Made by a program: the position numbers and the translations under genes. Of a DNA stretch of 23,364 nucleotides, positions 1 to 7,049 are shown in pieces; the first letter of the stretch is position 1; every line of letters starts with the position of its first letter. The stretch is taken from positions 1 through 23,364 of the forward strand of contig JAHHUE010000021.1 of NCBI GenBank assembly GCA_020024155.1, given 5' to 3'. Under the pieces are notes generated by a model. That model was not told where the DNA came from. It saw nothing but the letters and a program-made list of their open reading frames with translations, and did no database searches. Source of the stretch: Oscillospiraceae bacterium (GTDB lineage: Bacteria; Bacillota; Clostridia; Oscillospirales; Ruminococcaceae).

Positions 1-124
1 ATAATGTATTTAATATAACTTATAATTTTAAATAGTTACTACATAATATATTTACAATAATTATATAAATTTATTTTGTTATATTTATATGTAATACCCA
101 ATAGCAATTTATTTATTGCAAAAT

Positions 125-161
125 AAAAAGTCTAAGAACGAAAACCATTCTTAGACTTTTT
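125..161 (-). terminator. Rho-independent terminator after tRNA-Leu
   Basis: A perfect 14-bp inverted repeat pairs 125-138 with 148-161 around a 9-base loop. Its outer five pairs are A/T, so a minus-strand transcript gets a U-run after the stem. It abuts the CCA end of the tRNA gene. The repeat is symmetric and could also stop plus-strand transcription. The 124 bases before it are AT-rich and I see no gene in them. Confidence 0.85.
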
Positions 162-247
162 GGTGCCGCTGACCGGACTTGAACCGGTACGGTATCGCTA
201 CCGAGGGATTTTAAGTCCCTTGTGTCTGCCTATTCCACCACAGCGGC
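161..247 (-). tRNA. tRNA-Leu(UAA)
   Basis: The minus strand folds as a class II tRNA of 87 bases. The acceptor stem starts GCCGCTG (241-247) and is matched by CAGCGGC just before an encoded CCA (161-163 on the plus strand reads TGG). The anticodon stem-loop is AGGGA-CTTAAAA-TCCCT, giving anticodon UAA, which reads UUA/UUG leucine codons. A long variable arm (CGGTAGCGATACCG) and a standard T arm with GTTCAAG follow, as expected for leucine tRNA. The gene stands alone with its own promoter and terminator. Confidence 0.97.
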
Positions 248-266
248 TTATAATGTCAGCTTTGTT

Positions 267-295
267 ATAATACTATATTTATATGAATTTGTCAA
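267..295 (-). promoter_or_regulatory. Sigma-A promoter of tRNA-Leu
   Basis: On the minus strand a perfect -35 TTGACA (290-295) and a -10 TATTAT (267-272) are separated by exactly 17 bases. The -10 ends 20 bases before the mature tRNA 5' end, which leaves a short 5' leader for RNase P to remove. Confidence 0.85.
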
Positions 296-328
296 GTGTT
301 TATACTATATAATATTTTAAAATTTATA

Positions 329-364
329 AAAATCCTAATTCTGAGAAATCAGAATTAGGATTTT
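329..364 (-). terminator. Terminator of the M42 peptidase gene
   Basis: A 16-bp perfect stem pairs 329-344 with 349-364 around a GAAA tetraloop. It lies about 16 bases beyond the peptidase stop codon. The A/T ends give U-runs on either strand, so it also insulates the tRNA promoter. Confidence 0.88.
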
Positions 365-380
365 ATATATTTACATCTTA

Positions 381-1406
381 TTAAATCAAATTATAAATAA
401 GTTTATATGTGTTTTCAAGTCCTTTTATATGGCTTCTTTCATAGCCATGTGATGCATATACACCAGGGCCAATAAGTCCATGACGAACATTATGTCCAGC
501 TTTAAGGCTTGCCTCAACATCAGAACCATACATTGGGTAAACATCAACTGCGTAATCAAGATTATTATTTTTTGCAATTTCAATCATCTGAGTTGTAAGT
601 TCATAGTTGTATGGGCCACCAGAGTCTTTTGCACAGATAGAAACCATTGTTTCATCACATTCAAGACCTGTACCAACACAACCCATATCAACACTAATCA
701 TATCCAAAACATCACTAGGAATACCTGCTGCTCCACCATGACCAACTTCTTCATAAACTGTAAAATTGATATACACTTTTCTTGAAAGTTTTAATTCTCC
801 ACAACTTACTGCTTTTGCAATAGCAAGTAATACTGCCGCAGAAGCTTTATCGTCAAGAAAACGGCTTTTAATAAATCCTTTTTCTGTTATTGTAAGTCTT
901 GGATTAACAGCTATAAAGTCACCATTTGAGATACCCAGTTTTTTTGTATCATTTGAGTTTTTTACAATTTCATCCAAAAGCACTTCCAAGTTGCCATCAA
1001 ATGTTCTTTCTGCATTAACATTTTTGTTTACATGGCTTGATGCATTTTCAATTTGGAATGTACCTTCATATTTACCATTAAATCTTGTAATAACTGTAAC
1101 TGTTTCTGTTTCAACATTATTTGGATTAAGGCCACCCAATGGAGAAACCATTAAAGCACCATTGCTTTTTATTATTCTAACCATTGCTCCAAGTGTATCC
1201 ACATGACTAGCAAGCATTATTGGATTTTCTTCTCCACCAAGACAGCAAACCACTCCACCTTTATTGATTGTGTATGGTTCAAAACCAAGTTCTTTTAAAG
1301 TGTCAAGCAAGTATTTCTGAACTTCCGCAGTGTAGCCTGTTGGGCTTGGAATTGCCATAAGATTTTTAAGCTGTTCAAGCATATAATCTTTAATTTGTGT
1401 GTTCAT
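381..1406 (-). CDS. M42 family metallopeptidase (glutamyl/leucyl aminopeptidase-like)
   Basis: This 341-residue protein looks like a cytosolic co-catalytic metal aminopeptidase of family M42 (PepA/YsdC/FrvX type). Members form large tetrahedral complexes that trim amino acids from peptides. Visible metal and active-site motifs are HVD (H68, D70), LDDK (D185-D186), the EE pair E219-E220, SVDMG (D240) and a late histidine in ASHGYERSH (H320). The length is usual for the family and there is no signal peptide. The ATG at 1406 is preceded by AGAGGA at a good distance. It follows the membrane-protein gene by 72 bases containing only a weak hairpin, so it may be read from that promoter or from an unseen one. 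Substrate preference cannot be read from the sequence. Confidence 0.9.
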   Translation of the reverse strand: MNTQIKDYMLEQLKNLMAIPSPTGYTAEVQKYLLDTLKELGFEPYTINKGGVVCCLGGEENPIMLASHVDTLGAMVRIIKSNGALMVSPLGGLNPNNVETETVTVITRFNGKYEGTFQIENASSHVNKNVNAERTFDGNLEVLLDEIVKNSNDTKKLGISNGDFIAVNPRLTITEKGFIKSRFLDDKASAAVLLAIAKAVSCGELKLSRKVYINFTVYEEVGHGGAAGIPSDVLDMISVDMGCVGTGLECDETMVSICAKDSGGPYNYELTTQMIEIAKNNNLDYAVDVYPMYGSDVEASLKAGHNVRHGLIGPGVYASHGYERSHIKGLENTYKLIYNLI

Positions 1407-1432
1407 AAAAGTATCCTCTTTCCTATAATAAA

Positions 1433-1463
1433 ACAGGAATTACCAAAAATAGATAATTCCTGT
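1433..1463 (-). terminator. Weak hairpin between membrane-protein gene and M42 gene
   Basis: A 10-bp perfect stem pairs 1433-1442 with 1454-1463. On the minus strand it is followed by TTTATTATAGG, a poor U-run that runs into the ribosome binding site of the peptidase gene. It could be a leaky terminator, an mRNA stabiliser, or a leader structure of the peptidase gene. Confidence 0.4.
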
Positions 1464-1478
1464 AAAAATAACAAATGT

Positions 1479-2357
1479 TTATTTCACTGGTGCTTCAACT
1501 TTCATAGCACTATCTCTTATTGCAACGAGTGCATAACTTTTACCTTGTTTTTGGAAAATATAATCCACATATTTTGAAATTGAGCCGTCAGATACATCAC
1601 TCCATGAGTTTGCAGGAGATATATAACCAACAGTGACAATTTTGTCCTTACCTTTTTTAGTAATTTTTTCAACCTTAGGTGTAAAGCCCATTGGAAAACT
1701 GGTTTGTGGTATTGCATAAGCTTGTTTTTCTTGATTATATTCAAACTCAACTTCCTGGTCTAAGAATGTTCTATGGTCTAATGTGTGCTGAGTACCAAAT
1801 ACTTTGGTAAAATATTTATCAACCTCTAATGATGGAAGATATGTTTGCCCAAAATCATTTTTTTCAAATTTTTCCATATCCTCATTCATAACAGCTGCCC
1901 AAATACTGCTTGCCAATATCAAGTCTTTGTCTGCCTGGTCAAAAGTTTCAAAAGGCAATGGGTCACTAACAACAAGTGTTGTAAGAAGCTTTTCATATTC
2001 TTCTTTTTCTTTTGTGTTATCAAACAATTTCGCAGTTGTGTTTACGCCTGTCATAATTATTGATATTACACCAACAACCATAAGAAAAACCATAACTGCA
2101 CCAATTATGATACGGCGTCTATGTTTTTTCTTAATTTTATTGTTTAATATAATATTTTCAATATCATCAATATCTTTGATACTGTTTTCTTTTTCACTAC
2201 TTATTTCTTTTGAAGAAATTGCTTTTTCACTATCTTTCATAGTATTTTCTTTTTTATCTTCTGTATTGTTCTCTGTGATATTTTCAACACTTTCATTAAC
2301 AGATTCTTCTGTATTTATTATATTAGATTCTACATCTATTTTTTTCTTTTTAGCCAT
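1479..2357 (-). CDS. Unrecognised single-pass membrane protein with acidic cytosolic N-terminus
   Basis: I do not recognise this 292-residue protein. Residues 1-75 are very rich in Glu, Ser, Asn and Lys and look disordered. Residues 76-82 are a basic cluster (KKKHRRR), followed by one hydrophobic segment at about 83-104. This predicts a type II membrane protein with its N-terminus inside. The remaining ~185 residues would be extracellular; they look folded, lack cysteines and end in VEAPVK. No catalytic motif is visible. It has a strong promoter, an AAGGAT ribosome binding site 8 bases before the ATG, and a palindrome near the expected transcription start. It sits after the pnp terminator, so it is not part of the pnp unit. 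Membrane topology is inferred from hydrophobicity only. Confidence 0.8.
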   Translation of the reverse strand: MAKKKKIDVESNIINTEESVNESVENITENNTEDKKENTMKDSEKAISSKEISSEKENSIKDIDDIENIILNNKIKKKHRRRIIIGAVMVFLMVVGVISIIMTGVNTTAKLFDNTKEKEEYEKLLTTLVVSDPLPFETFDQADKDLILASSIWAAVMNEDMEKFEKNDFGQTYLPSLEVDKYFTKVFGTQHTLDHRTFLDQEVEFEYNQEKQAYAIPQTSFPMGFTPKVEKITKKGKDKIVTVGYISPANSWSDVSDGSISKYVDYIFQKQGKSYALVAIRDSAMKVEAPVK

Positions 2358-2387
2358 ATAAAAATCCTTTTTATTTTATATAAGATT

Positions 2388-2409
2388 AAATACAATTTAT
2401 ATTGTATTT
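2388..2409. repeat. Perfect 9-bp palindrome at transcription start (operator candidate)
   Basis: AAATACAAT (2388-2396) and ATTGTATTT (2401-2409) are exact inverted repeats separated by TTAT. The palindrome starts 4 bases downstream of the -10 box at 2414-2419, so it covers the predicted +1. The position suits a repressor operator; the repeat is too AT-rich to be a stable RNA hairpin. Confidence 0.5.
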
Positions 2410-2413
2410 TAAT

Positions 2414-2442
2414 ATTATATCATAAAAAATATAATAAATCAA
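2414..2442 (-). promoter_or_regulatory. Sigma-A promoter of the membrane-protein gene
   Basis: The minus strand has -35 TTGATT (2437-2442), a 17-base spacer and a perfect -10 TATAAT (2414-2419). It lies 57 bases upstream of the start codon and after the pnp terminator. Confidence 0.82.
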
Positions 2443-2468
2443 AAATTTTTTTTGAATAAATAATAAAC

Positions 2469-2495
2469 AAAAAGGTGGGAAATTCCCACCTTTTT
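2469..2495 (-). terminator. Terminator of pnp
   Basis: A 12-bp stem pairs 2469-2480 with 2484-2495. The GGTGGGA/TCCCACC core is flanked by A5/T5, giving a good U-run on the minus strand just after the pnp stop codon. Confidence 0.9.
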
Positions 2496-2506
2496 AATTA
2501 ACTATA

Positions 2507-4618
2507 TTATTCTTGTTGTGCTTTTTTTGCCGCCATATCTGCCAAAGCATCTTTTCTTGAAAGGTTAATTCTGTTTTGGTCATCAATTTCTGTTACTTTA
2601 ACGATAATTTCGTCACCAACATTAACAACATCTTCTACCTTTTCAACTCTCTTTTCATCAAGTTTAGAGATATGAACTAAACCTTCTTTACCTGGGGCAA
2701 TTTCAACAAATGCACCAAAGTTCATAAGTCTTGTAACAACACCTTTATAAATTGCACCAACTTCTGGGTCAAACACAATAGTATTGATTACACCAAGAGC
2801 TTGGTTGATTTTTTCCGAATCAACACCACTTACGTAAACGCTACCATCTTCTTCTATGTCGATTGTAACTTCACATTCAGCACAGATTTTCTGGATAACT
2901 TTACCACCCTTACCAATAACATCTTTAATTTTTTCAGGGTCAATTTTAATGCTCTTCATTTTTGGAGCATATTTTGAAAGTTCTTCTCTTGGAGCTGGAA
3001 GAACTGGAAGCATAATGTCATCAAGAATATGAATTCTTGCTTTACGGCATTTTTCAAATGCTTCTTCGATAATTTCGTATGTCAAACCATCAACTTTAAT
3101 ATCAACCTGAATAGCTGTAATACCGTTGTGTGTACCACCAACTTTAAAGTCCATATCTCCAAAGAAATCTTCAAGACCTTGGATGTCAAGCATTGTCATC
3201 CATCTTTCGCCTTCTGTGATAAGACCAACAGAAATGCCTGCAACTGGACTTTTAATTGGAACACCTGCATCCATCAATGCAAGAGTTGAGCCACAGATAG
3301 AAGCCTGACTTGTGGAACCATTTGAAGAAAGAATTTCAGAAACGAGTCTGATTGTATATGGAAATTCTTCTTGGCTTGGCAATACTGGAACAAGTGCTCT
3401 TTCTGCCAAAGCACCGTGACCAATCTCTCTTCTGCCTGGTGAACGGAGAGGTCTTGCTTCGCCAACAGAGTATGGTGGGAAGTTGTACTGGTGCATATAT
3501 TTCTTTTCATATACATCCTGCAATCCATCAATAAGCTGTGCATCTTTTGAAGAACCGAGTGTTGCAACAGTAAGAACCTGTGTCTGTCCACGAGTAAACA
3601 TACCACTGCCGTGAACTCTTGGCAAGAGTCCAACTTCTGCTGAAAGTGGACGAATTTCATTGATACCACGACCGTCAACACGTTTACCTTCATCTAAGAG
3701 CCAACGACGAACGATAAATTTCTGTAATTTATACATACATTCATCAATCATTGCTTCTTGTTCTGGGTACATTTCGTCAAATTTTTCGTGTACTTCTGTA
3801 TAGATTGGGTTAAGTCTTGCTTCACGAACATTTTTATCATCTGTATCAAGAGCAGTTTTAACTTTATCAATAGCAAATTCTTTAATTGCTTCAAACATAT
3901 CGTGGTCAACTTCAATATGCTGGAATTCATATTTTGGTTTGCCTATTTCAGCAACAATTTCATCTACAAAAGAGATGAATTTTTTGATTTCTTCGTGGCC
4001 AACTTTGATAGCTTCAAGCATTTTATCTTCTGGAACTTCTGCTGCACCAGCTTCAATCATAACAACTTTTTCTTTGCTGCAAACGAGAGTGAGGTCAAGT
4101 TTATTGTTTTTTCTCTGTTCTTCGCTTGGCATAAGAACAATTTGGTCATCAACAAGACCAACAGAAACACCACCGATTGGCCCATTAAATGGAACATCAG
4201 AAATACATGTTGCAATAATAGCAGCAAGCATACCTGTAATTTCTGGGTCGCAGTCTGGCTCAACGCTCATAACTGTCATAACGATAGAAACATCATTACG
4301 CATATCTTTTGGAAAAAGTGGACGCATTGGTCTATCTACAACACGGGAAGAAAGAATTGCACTTTCACCTGGACGGCCTTCTCTTCTAAGGAAAGAGCCT
4401 GGAATACGGCCAACTGCGTAGATTTTTTCTTCAAAGTCTACTGATAAAGGGAAAAAGTCAATACCTTCTCTTGGTTTTGCGCTCATAGTTACATTTGCAA
4501 GAACAACTGTATCGCCATATCTTACAAGACATGAACCGTTTGAAAGAGCACACATTTTACCTGTTTCAACAACAAGTTTTCTGCCTGCAAAAGTAGTTTC
4601 AAAAACTCTAAAACTCAT
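2507..4618 (-). CDS. pnp: Polyribonucleotide nucleotidyltransferase (PNPase)
   Basis: This 703-residue protein is a phosphorolytic 3'-to-5' exoribonuclease. It releases nucleoside diphosphates from RNA and works in the cytosol as a trimer, often with RNA helicase and RNase Y/J partners. Two RNase PH-like domains span about residues 10-145 and 320-460, joined by a helical linker. The phosphate/RNA-binding arginine loops are SFLRREGRP (75-83) and RSPGRREIGHG (392-402). The catalytic acidic cluster is GLEDFFGDMDFK (D484, D490, K492). A KH domain follows with GKGG at 569-572, then an S1 domain at about 620-690. The length is normal. AGGAGGAA precedes the ATG. It lies downstream of rpsO, as in most bacteria, with a structured leader between them. 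Confidence 0.98.
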   Translation of the reverse strand: MSFRVFETTFAGRKLVVETGKMCALSNGSCLVRYGDTVVLANVTMSAKPREGIDFFPLSVDFEEKIYAVGRIPGSFLRREGRPGESAILSSRVVDRPMRPLFPKDMRNDVSIVMTVMSVEPDCDPEITGMLAAIIATCISDVPFNGPIGGVSVGLVDDQIVLMPSEEQRKNNKLDLTLVCSKEKVVMIEAGAAEVPEDKMLEAIKVGHEEIKKFISFVDEIVAEIGKPKYEFQHIEVDHDMFEAIKEFAIDKVKTALDTDDKNVREARLNPIYTEVHEKFDEMYPEQEAMIDECMYKLQKFIVRRWLLDEGKRVDGRGINEIRPLSAEVGLLPRVHGSGMFTRGQTQVLTVATLGSSKDAQLIDGLQDVYEKKYMHQYNFPPYSVGEARPLRSPGRREIGHGALAERALVPVLPSQEEFPYTIRLVSEILSSNGSTSQASICGSTLALMDAGVPIKSPVAGISVGLITEGERWMTMLDIQGLEDFFGDMDFKVGGTHNGITAIQVDIKVDGLTYEIIEEAFEKCRKARIHILDDIMLPVLPAPREELSKYAPKMKSIKIDPEKIKDVIGKGGKVIQKICAECEVTIDIEEDGSVYVSGVDSEKINQALGVINTIVFDPEVGAIYKGVVTRLMNFGAFVEIAPGKEGLVHISKLDEKRVEKVEDVVNVGDEIIVKVTEIDDQNRINLSRKDALADMAAKKAQQE

Positions 4619-4643
4619 TTTTTTAAATTCCTCCTATTTATGC

Positions 4644-4743
4644 AGAACAGGAAAAAATTATTTTTTTAGCAATGAATTCAACCTTTAATAGTTATTTTAA
4701 AAGCTCAATTTACTGCTAAATTATAATAACTGTTCCCTGTTCT
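4644..4743 (-). promoter_or_regulatory. Long stem structure in the pnp leader
   Basis: Two nested inverted repeats lie between the rpsO hairpin and pnp. The outer arms are AGAACAGGAA (4644-4653) and TTCCCTGTTCT (4733-4743), pairing with one bulged base. The inner arms are TTTAGCA (4665-4671) and TGCTAAA (4714-4720). The A/T-rich stretches between outer and inner arms can largely pair too, giving a roughly 100-base imperfect hairpin ending 25 bases before the pnp start. In E. coli, PNPase controls its own mRNA through an RNase III-cleaved leader stem. A similar role here is inference. Confidence 0.5.
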
Positions 4744-4767
4744 CTTTTGGTTGTTTAATAAGACTTA

Positions 4768-4791
4768 AAGGCAGATGTTTCCATCTGCCTT
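4768..4791 (-). terminator. Hairpin terminator/attenuator after rpsO
   Basis: A perfect 10-bp stem pairs 4768-4777 with 4782-4791 around a 4-base loop, 12 bases past the rpsO stop codon. The minus strand then reads TTTAAGTCTTATTAAA, an interrupted U-run. Partial termination with read-through into pnp is the likely outcome, because I see no strong separate pnp promoter. Confidence 0.7.
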
Positions 4792-4803
4792 AATCTTTTA
4801 AAA

Positions 4804-5058
4804 TTATTTACGGAGACCCAATTTAGCAACGATTGCACGGTATCTTTCGATATCTGTTTTCTGCAAGTATGCCAAAAGGTTTCTACGACGACCAACCATT
4901 TTAAAGAGACCACGACGAGAATGGTGGTCCTGTTTATTAGTTTTAAGGTGCTCTGTCAAGTGATTGATTCTTGCTGTAAGAAGAGCAATCTGTACTTCAG
5001 GAGAACCTGTGTCGCCTTCGTGTGTTTGGTTTGCCAAAATAATTTCTTGTTTGTTCAT
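4804..5058 (-). CDS. rpsO: 30S ribosomal protein S15
   Basis: S15 binds 16S rRNA at the three-way junction of helices 20-22 early in assembly of the small-subunit platform. The family core is clear: DTGSPEVQIALLT, then INHLTEHLKTNKQDHHSRRG, GRRRNLLAYL and a C-terminus of LGLRK. I chose the ATG at 5058 (84 residues) because AAAGGTGA (5067-5074) lies at ideal spacing. An in-frame GTG at 5070 would give 88 residues, closer to the usual 87-89, but it would lie inside that Shine-Dalgarno sequence and has no good one of its own. The start is therefore uncertain by four residues. It has its own promoter and a structured leader, and is followed by pnp. Confidence 0.95.
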   Translation of the reverse strand: MNKQEIILANQTHEGDTGSPEVQIALLTARINHLTEHLKTNKQDHHSRRGLFKMVGRRRNLLAYLQKTDIERYRAIVAKLGLRK

Positions 5059-5066
5059 AGTTAAAT

Positions 5067-5154
5067 TCACCTTTCGTTTATTTGCCTTATAACTCAGTTT
5101 AAGGTTGGTGAATGCCTTTTAAAGCTATATCCCTAAACCGATTTATAGGTCACC
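5067..5154 (-). promoter_or_regulatory. Structured rpsO leader, candidate S15 autoregulatory RNA
   Basis: The predicted transcript starts at about 5153 with GGTGA (5150-5154). TCACC (minus strand of 5107-5111) pairs with it and closes a domain. Inside are a CC..TAAA-TCGG-TTTAGG hairpin and a small GCT..GGC hairpin, so the fold resembles a three-way junction. The same GGTGA recurs in the Shine-Dalgarno at 5067-5071, so TCACC can pair with either copy. A second hairpin (CCTTA..TAAGG) lies between. S15 is known to repress its own mRNA through rRNA-mimicking leaders in several bacterial groups; applying that here is inference. Confidence 0.55.
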
Positions 5155-5159
5155 ATAAA

Positions 5160-5188
5160 ATTATATCATCTATTTTATATTTTGTAAA
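5160..5188 (-). promoter_or_regulatory. Sigma-A promoter of rpsO
   Basis: The minus strand has -35 TTTACA (5183-5188), a 17-base spacer and a perfect -10 TATAAT (5160-5165). It lies in the gap after ribF and gives rpsO-pnp transcription independent of the upstream operon. Confidence 0.85.
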
Positions 5189-5261
5189 TAGATAAATTAT
5201 ATTTATTATCCATAAAAATACTGCTAATAGTGATAACAATACCTAAGATAGCATATGTAAA

Positions 5262-6158
5262 TCAATAGTTTTCTGATTGTTTCAATACATCTCTTATCAT
5301 ATCTGCAAGTTGCTGAACTGTATCAAATTTTTTTATTGGATATAAATATTTGAAAAATTCAATTTTAATTCTTTTTCCATATAAATCTCCGTCATATTTT
5401 GATATTGTAGTTTCACAACTTATATTTTCACCATTTACTGTTGGGCGTTTGCCAAATCCTGTTGCTGACGGATATTTCTCATCACCAATAGTTGTTTTTG
5501 TTATATATACACCCTCTTTTGGAGTACACATAAAATCCGGATAAATTTGATTTATTGTAGGTGTTCCAATTCTGCTGCCAATTTTTTTACCATGCACAAC
5601 TTCAAAATCTATACAATAATTTCTACCTAAAAATTTATTAGCTTTTTCAATTTCTCCGTTAGTCAAGGCATTTCGTATTTCTGTACTGCTTACAGTAACG
5701 CCATCAATTGTAACAGTTGGAACTATAAAAACTTCGATATTTTTTTCTTTGCAAAGTTCTTTAAGAACTTGTACATTACCTGCACGATTTTTTCCAAAAC
5801 AGAAGTTTTCTCCACAAAAAACTGCCTTTGCTCCCATTGATTCTATAAGAATTTTATTTACAAATTCTTCTGGAGTAAGACCTGCAAAAACTAAGAAGTC
5901 TGGCGAATAAAATAAATCTATTCCCATATTCTTCATAATTTCAACTTTTTGACATATAGACATTATGTCTTTTCCTTTATGTCCAAGTTTTACATTTTTT
6001 GTAAAAGTGAATATACCTTTATCCAAATTATTTTTTTCTGCATAATCAATCATTTGATTGATAAGGAATTGATGACCTATGTGAACACCATCAAAATATC
6101 CCATTGCCACAGCAGTATTTCTGTTGTTTTGCCAATTTATCTGGTAAACTTCCTGCAT
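5262..6158 (-). CDS. ribF: Bifunctional riboflavin kinase / FAD synthetase
   Basis: This 298-residue enzyme phosphorylates riboflavin to FMN and then adenylates FMN to FAD. The N-terminal nucleotidyltransferase half carries GYFDGVHIGH (20-29), the CGENFCFGKNRAG motif and VSSTEIR. The C-terminal flavokinase half carries GTPTINQ in place of the common G-x-PTAN, and then the conserved FGKRPTVNG. The length fits the family. Its ATG follows the truB stop with no gap, and its AAGGAG (6165-6170) lies within the last truB codons, so the two are translationally coupled. It is probably the last gene of the rimP-to-ribF unit; no strong terminator separates it from the rpsO promoter. Confidence 0.97.
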   Translation of the reverse strand: MQEVYQINWQNNRNTAVAMGYFDGVHIGHQFLINQMIDYAEKNNLDKGIFTFTKNVKLGHKGKDIMSICQKVEIMKNMGIDLFYSPDFLVFAGLTPEEFVNKILIESMGAKAVFCGENFCFGKNRAGNVQVLKELCKEKNIEVFIVPTVTIDGVTVSSTEIRNALTNGEIEKANKFLGRNYCIDFEVVHGKKIGSRIGTPTINQIYPDFMCTPKEGVYITKTTIGDEKYPSATGFGKRPTVNGENISCETTISKYDGDLYGKRIKIEFFKYLYPIKKFDTVQQLADMIRDVLKQSENY

Positions 6159-7049
6159 TTAATTCTCCTTATCAATAAAAAGTTTTACCACACTCATTTT
6201 TTTATCTGTAACATTTGCCACAGCATAAAATTTGTCTTGATAGTAAACACGATAATCTCCGTCTGGTTTTGAGATACGGCTTCTTGCACCATTCATTATT
6301 CTTACAGCAAGTTCTTCTGTTAAATCTATTCTGTCAAGGTGCATAAATACTGTATCAACATCTGTGATAAGTTCATCAATTCTATCTTCATCTCTTGCTT
6401 TTTGCAAATCTTCAAGAGTAATTGTATCTTCAAGACTATAACCACAAGCTTTTGTGCGTGTAAGACTTGTGAGAACTGCACCACAACCGAGATTTTCTCC
6501 TATATCTTCTACGAGAGTACGAATATAAGTGCCTTCTCCACATAAAACACGAATGGTATATGTATTTTCATCTTCATTGTGGTCTAACATTTCAAGCTCT
6601 TTTATAATAGCTGTACGCTGTTTTCTTTCAACAGTAACACCTTGACGAGCCAACTTATACAAAGGCTGTCCATTTACTTTTACTGCTGAGTACATCGGTG
6701 GATACTGCTTGATTTCACCCTTGAAATTTTCCATTTCAGCAAGAACTTTTTCTTTATTTGCAGACACCGGACGCTGATTTATAATTTCACCGGTTATATC
6801 TCCTGTATCAGTATTTAAACCAAGTTTAAACACTGCAATATATTCTTTATCCTTAATTATCTGCATATCAACAGCTTTAGTTGCTCTGCCTATAAAAATA
6901 GGCAGAACACCTGTTGCCATTGGGTCAAGAGTGCCAGAGTGTCCAAGCTTTCTTGTACCCATTATTCCTCTTGCTTTTGCTATAACATCAAAACTAGTCC
7001 AGTCTGATGGTTTATTTAATATAAGAATACCACATCGTTCTATTTGCAT
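6159..7049 (-). CDS. truB: tRNA pseudouridine(55) synthase
   Basis: TruB converts U55 in the T-loop of tRNAs to pseudouridine. The family signature GHSGTLDPMATGVLP (36-50) includes the catalytic aspartate D42. The N-terminal GILILNKPSDWTSFD motif and the later CGEGTYIRTLVEDIG motif (typical of TruB) are present. At 296 residues it has the catalytic domain plus a short C-terminal PUA-like region. The ATG overlaps the end of the preceding nrnA gene by 10 bases (7040-7049), as is common in tightly coupled operons. Confidence 0.97.
   Translation of the reverse strand: MQIERCGILILNKPSDWTSFDVIAKARGIMGTRKLGHSGTLDPMATGVLPIFIGRATKAVDMQIIKDKEYIAVFKLGLNTDTGDITGEIINQRPVSANKEKVLAEMENFKGEIKQYPPMYSAVKVNGQPLYKLARQGVTVERKQRTAIIKELEMLDHNEDENTYTIRVLCGEGTYIRTLVEDIGENLGCGAVLTSLTRTKACGYSLEDTITLEDLQKARDEDRIDELITDVDTVFMHLDRIDLTEELAVRIMNGARSRISKPDGDYRVYYQDKFYAVANVTDKKMSVVKLFIDKEN

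Noticed and set aside
1..124. Gene or RNA element at the left edge
   Set aside because: Only AT-rich sequence without start/ribosome-site combinations or stable hairpins.
3758..4444. Long plus-strand open frame (228 codons) opposite pnp
   Set aside because: Composition rich in Phe, Asn, Cys and Trp reflects the antisense of pnp codons; no promoter or ribosome site.
5222..5253. Weak stem TAGCA/TGCTA after ribF followed by a U-rich stretch on the minus strand, as a possible ribF terminator
   Set aside because: Only five base pairs with a 22-base loop; too weak to call, though partial termination is possible.
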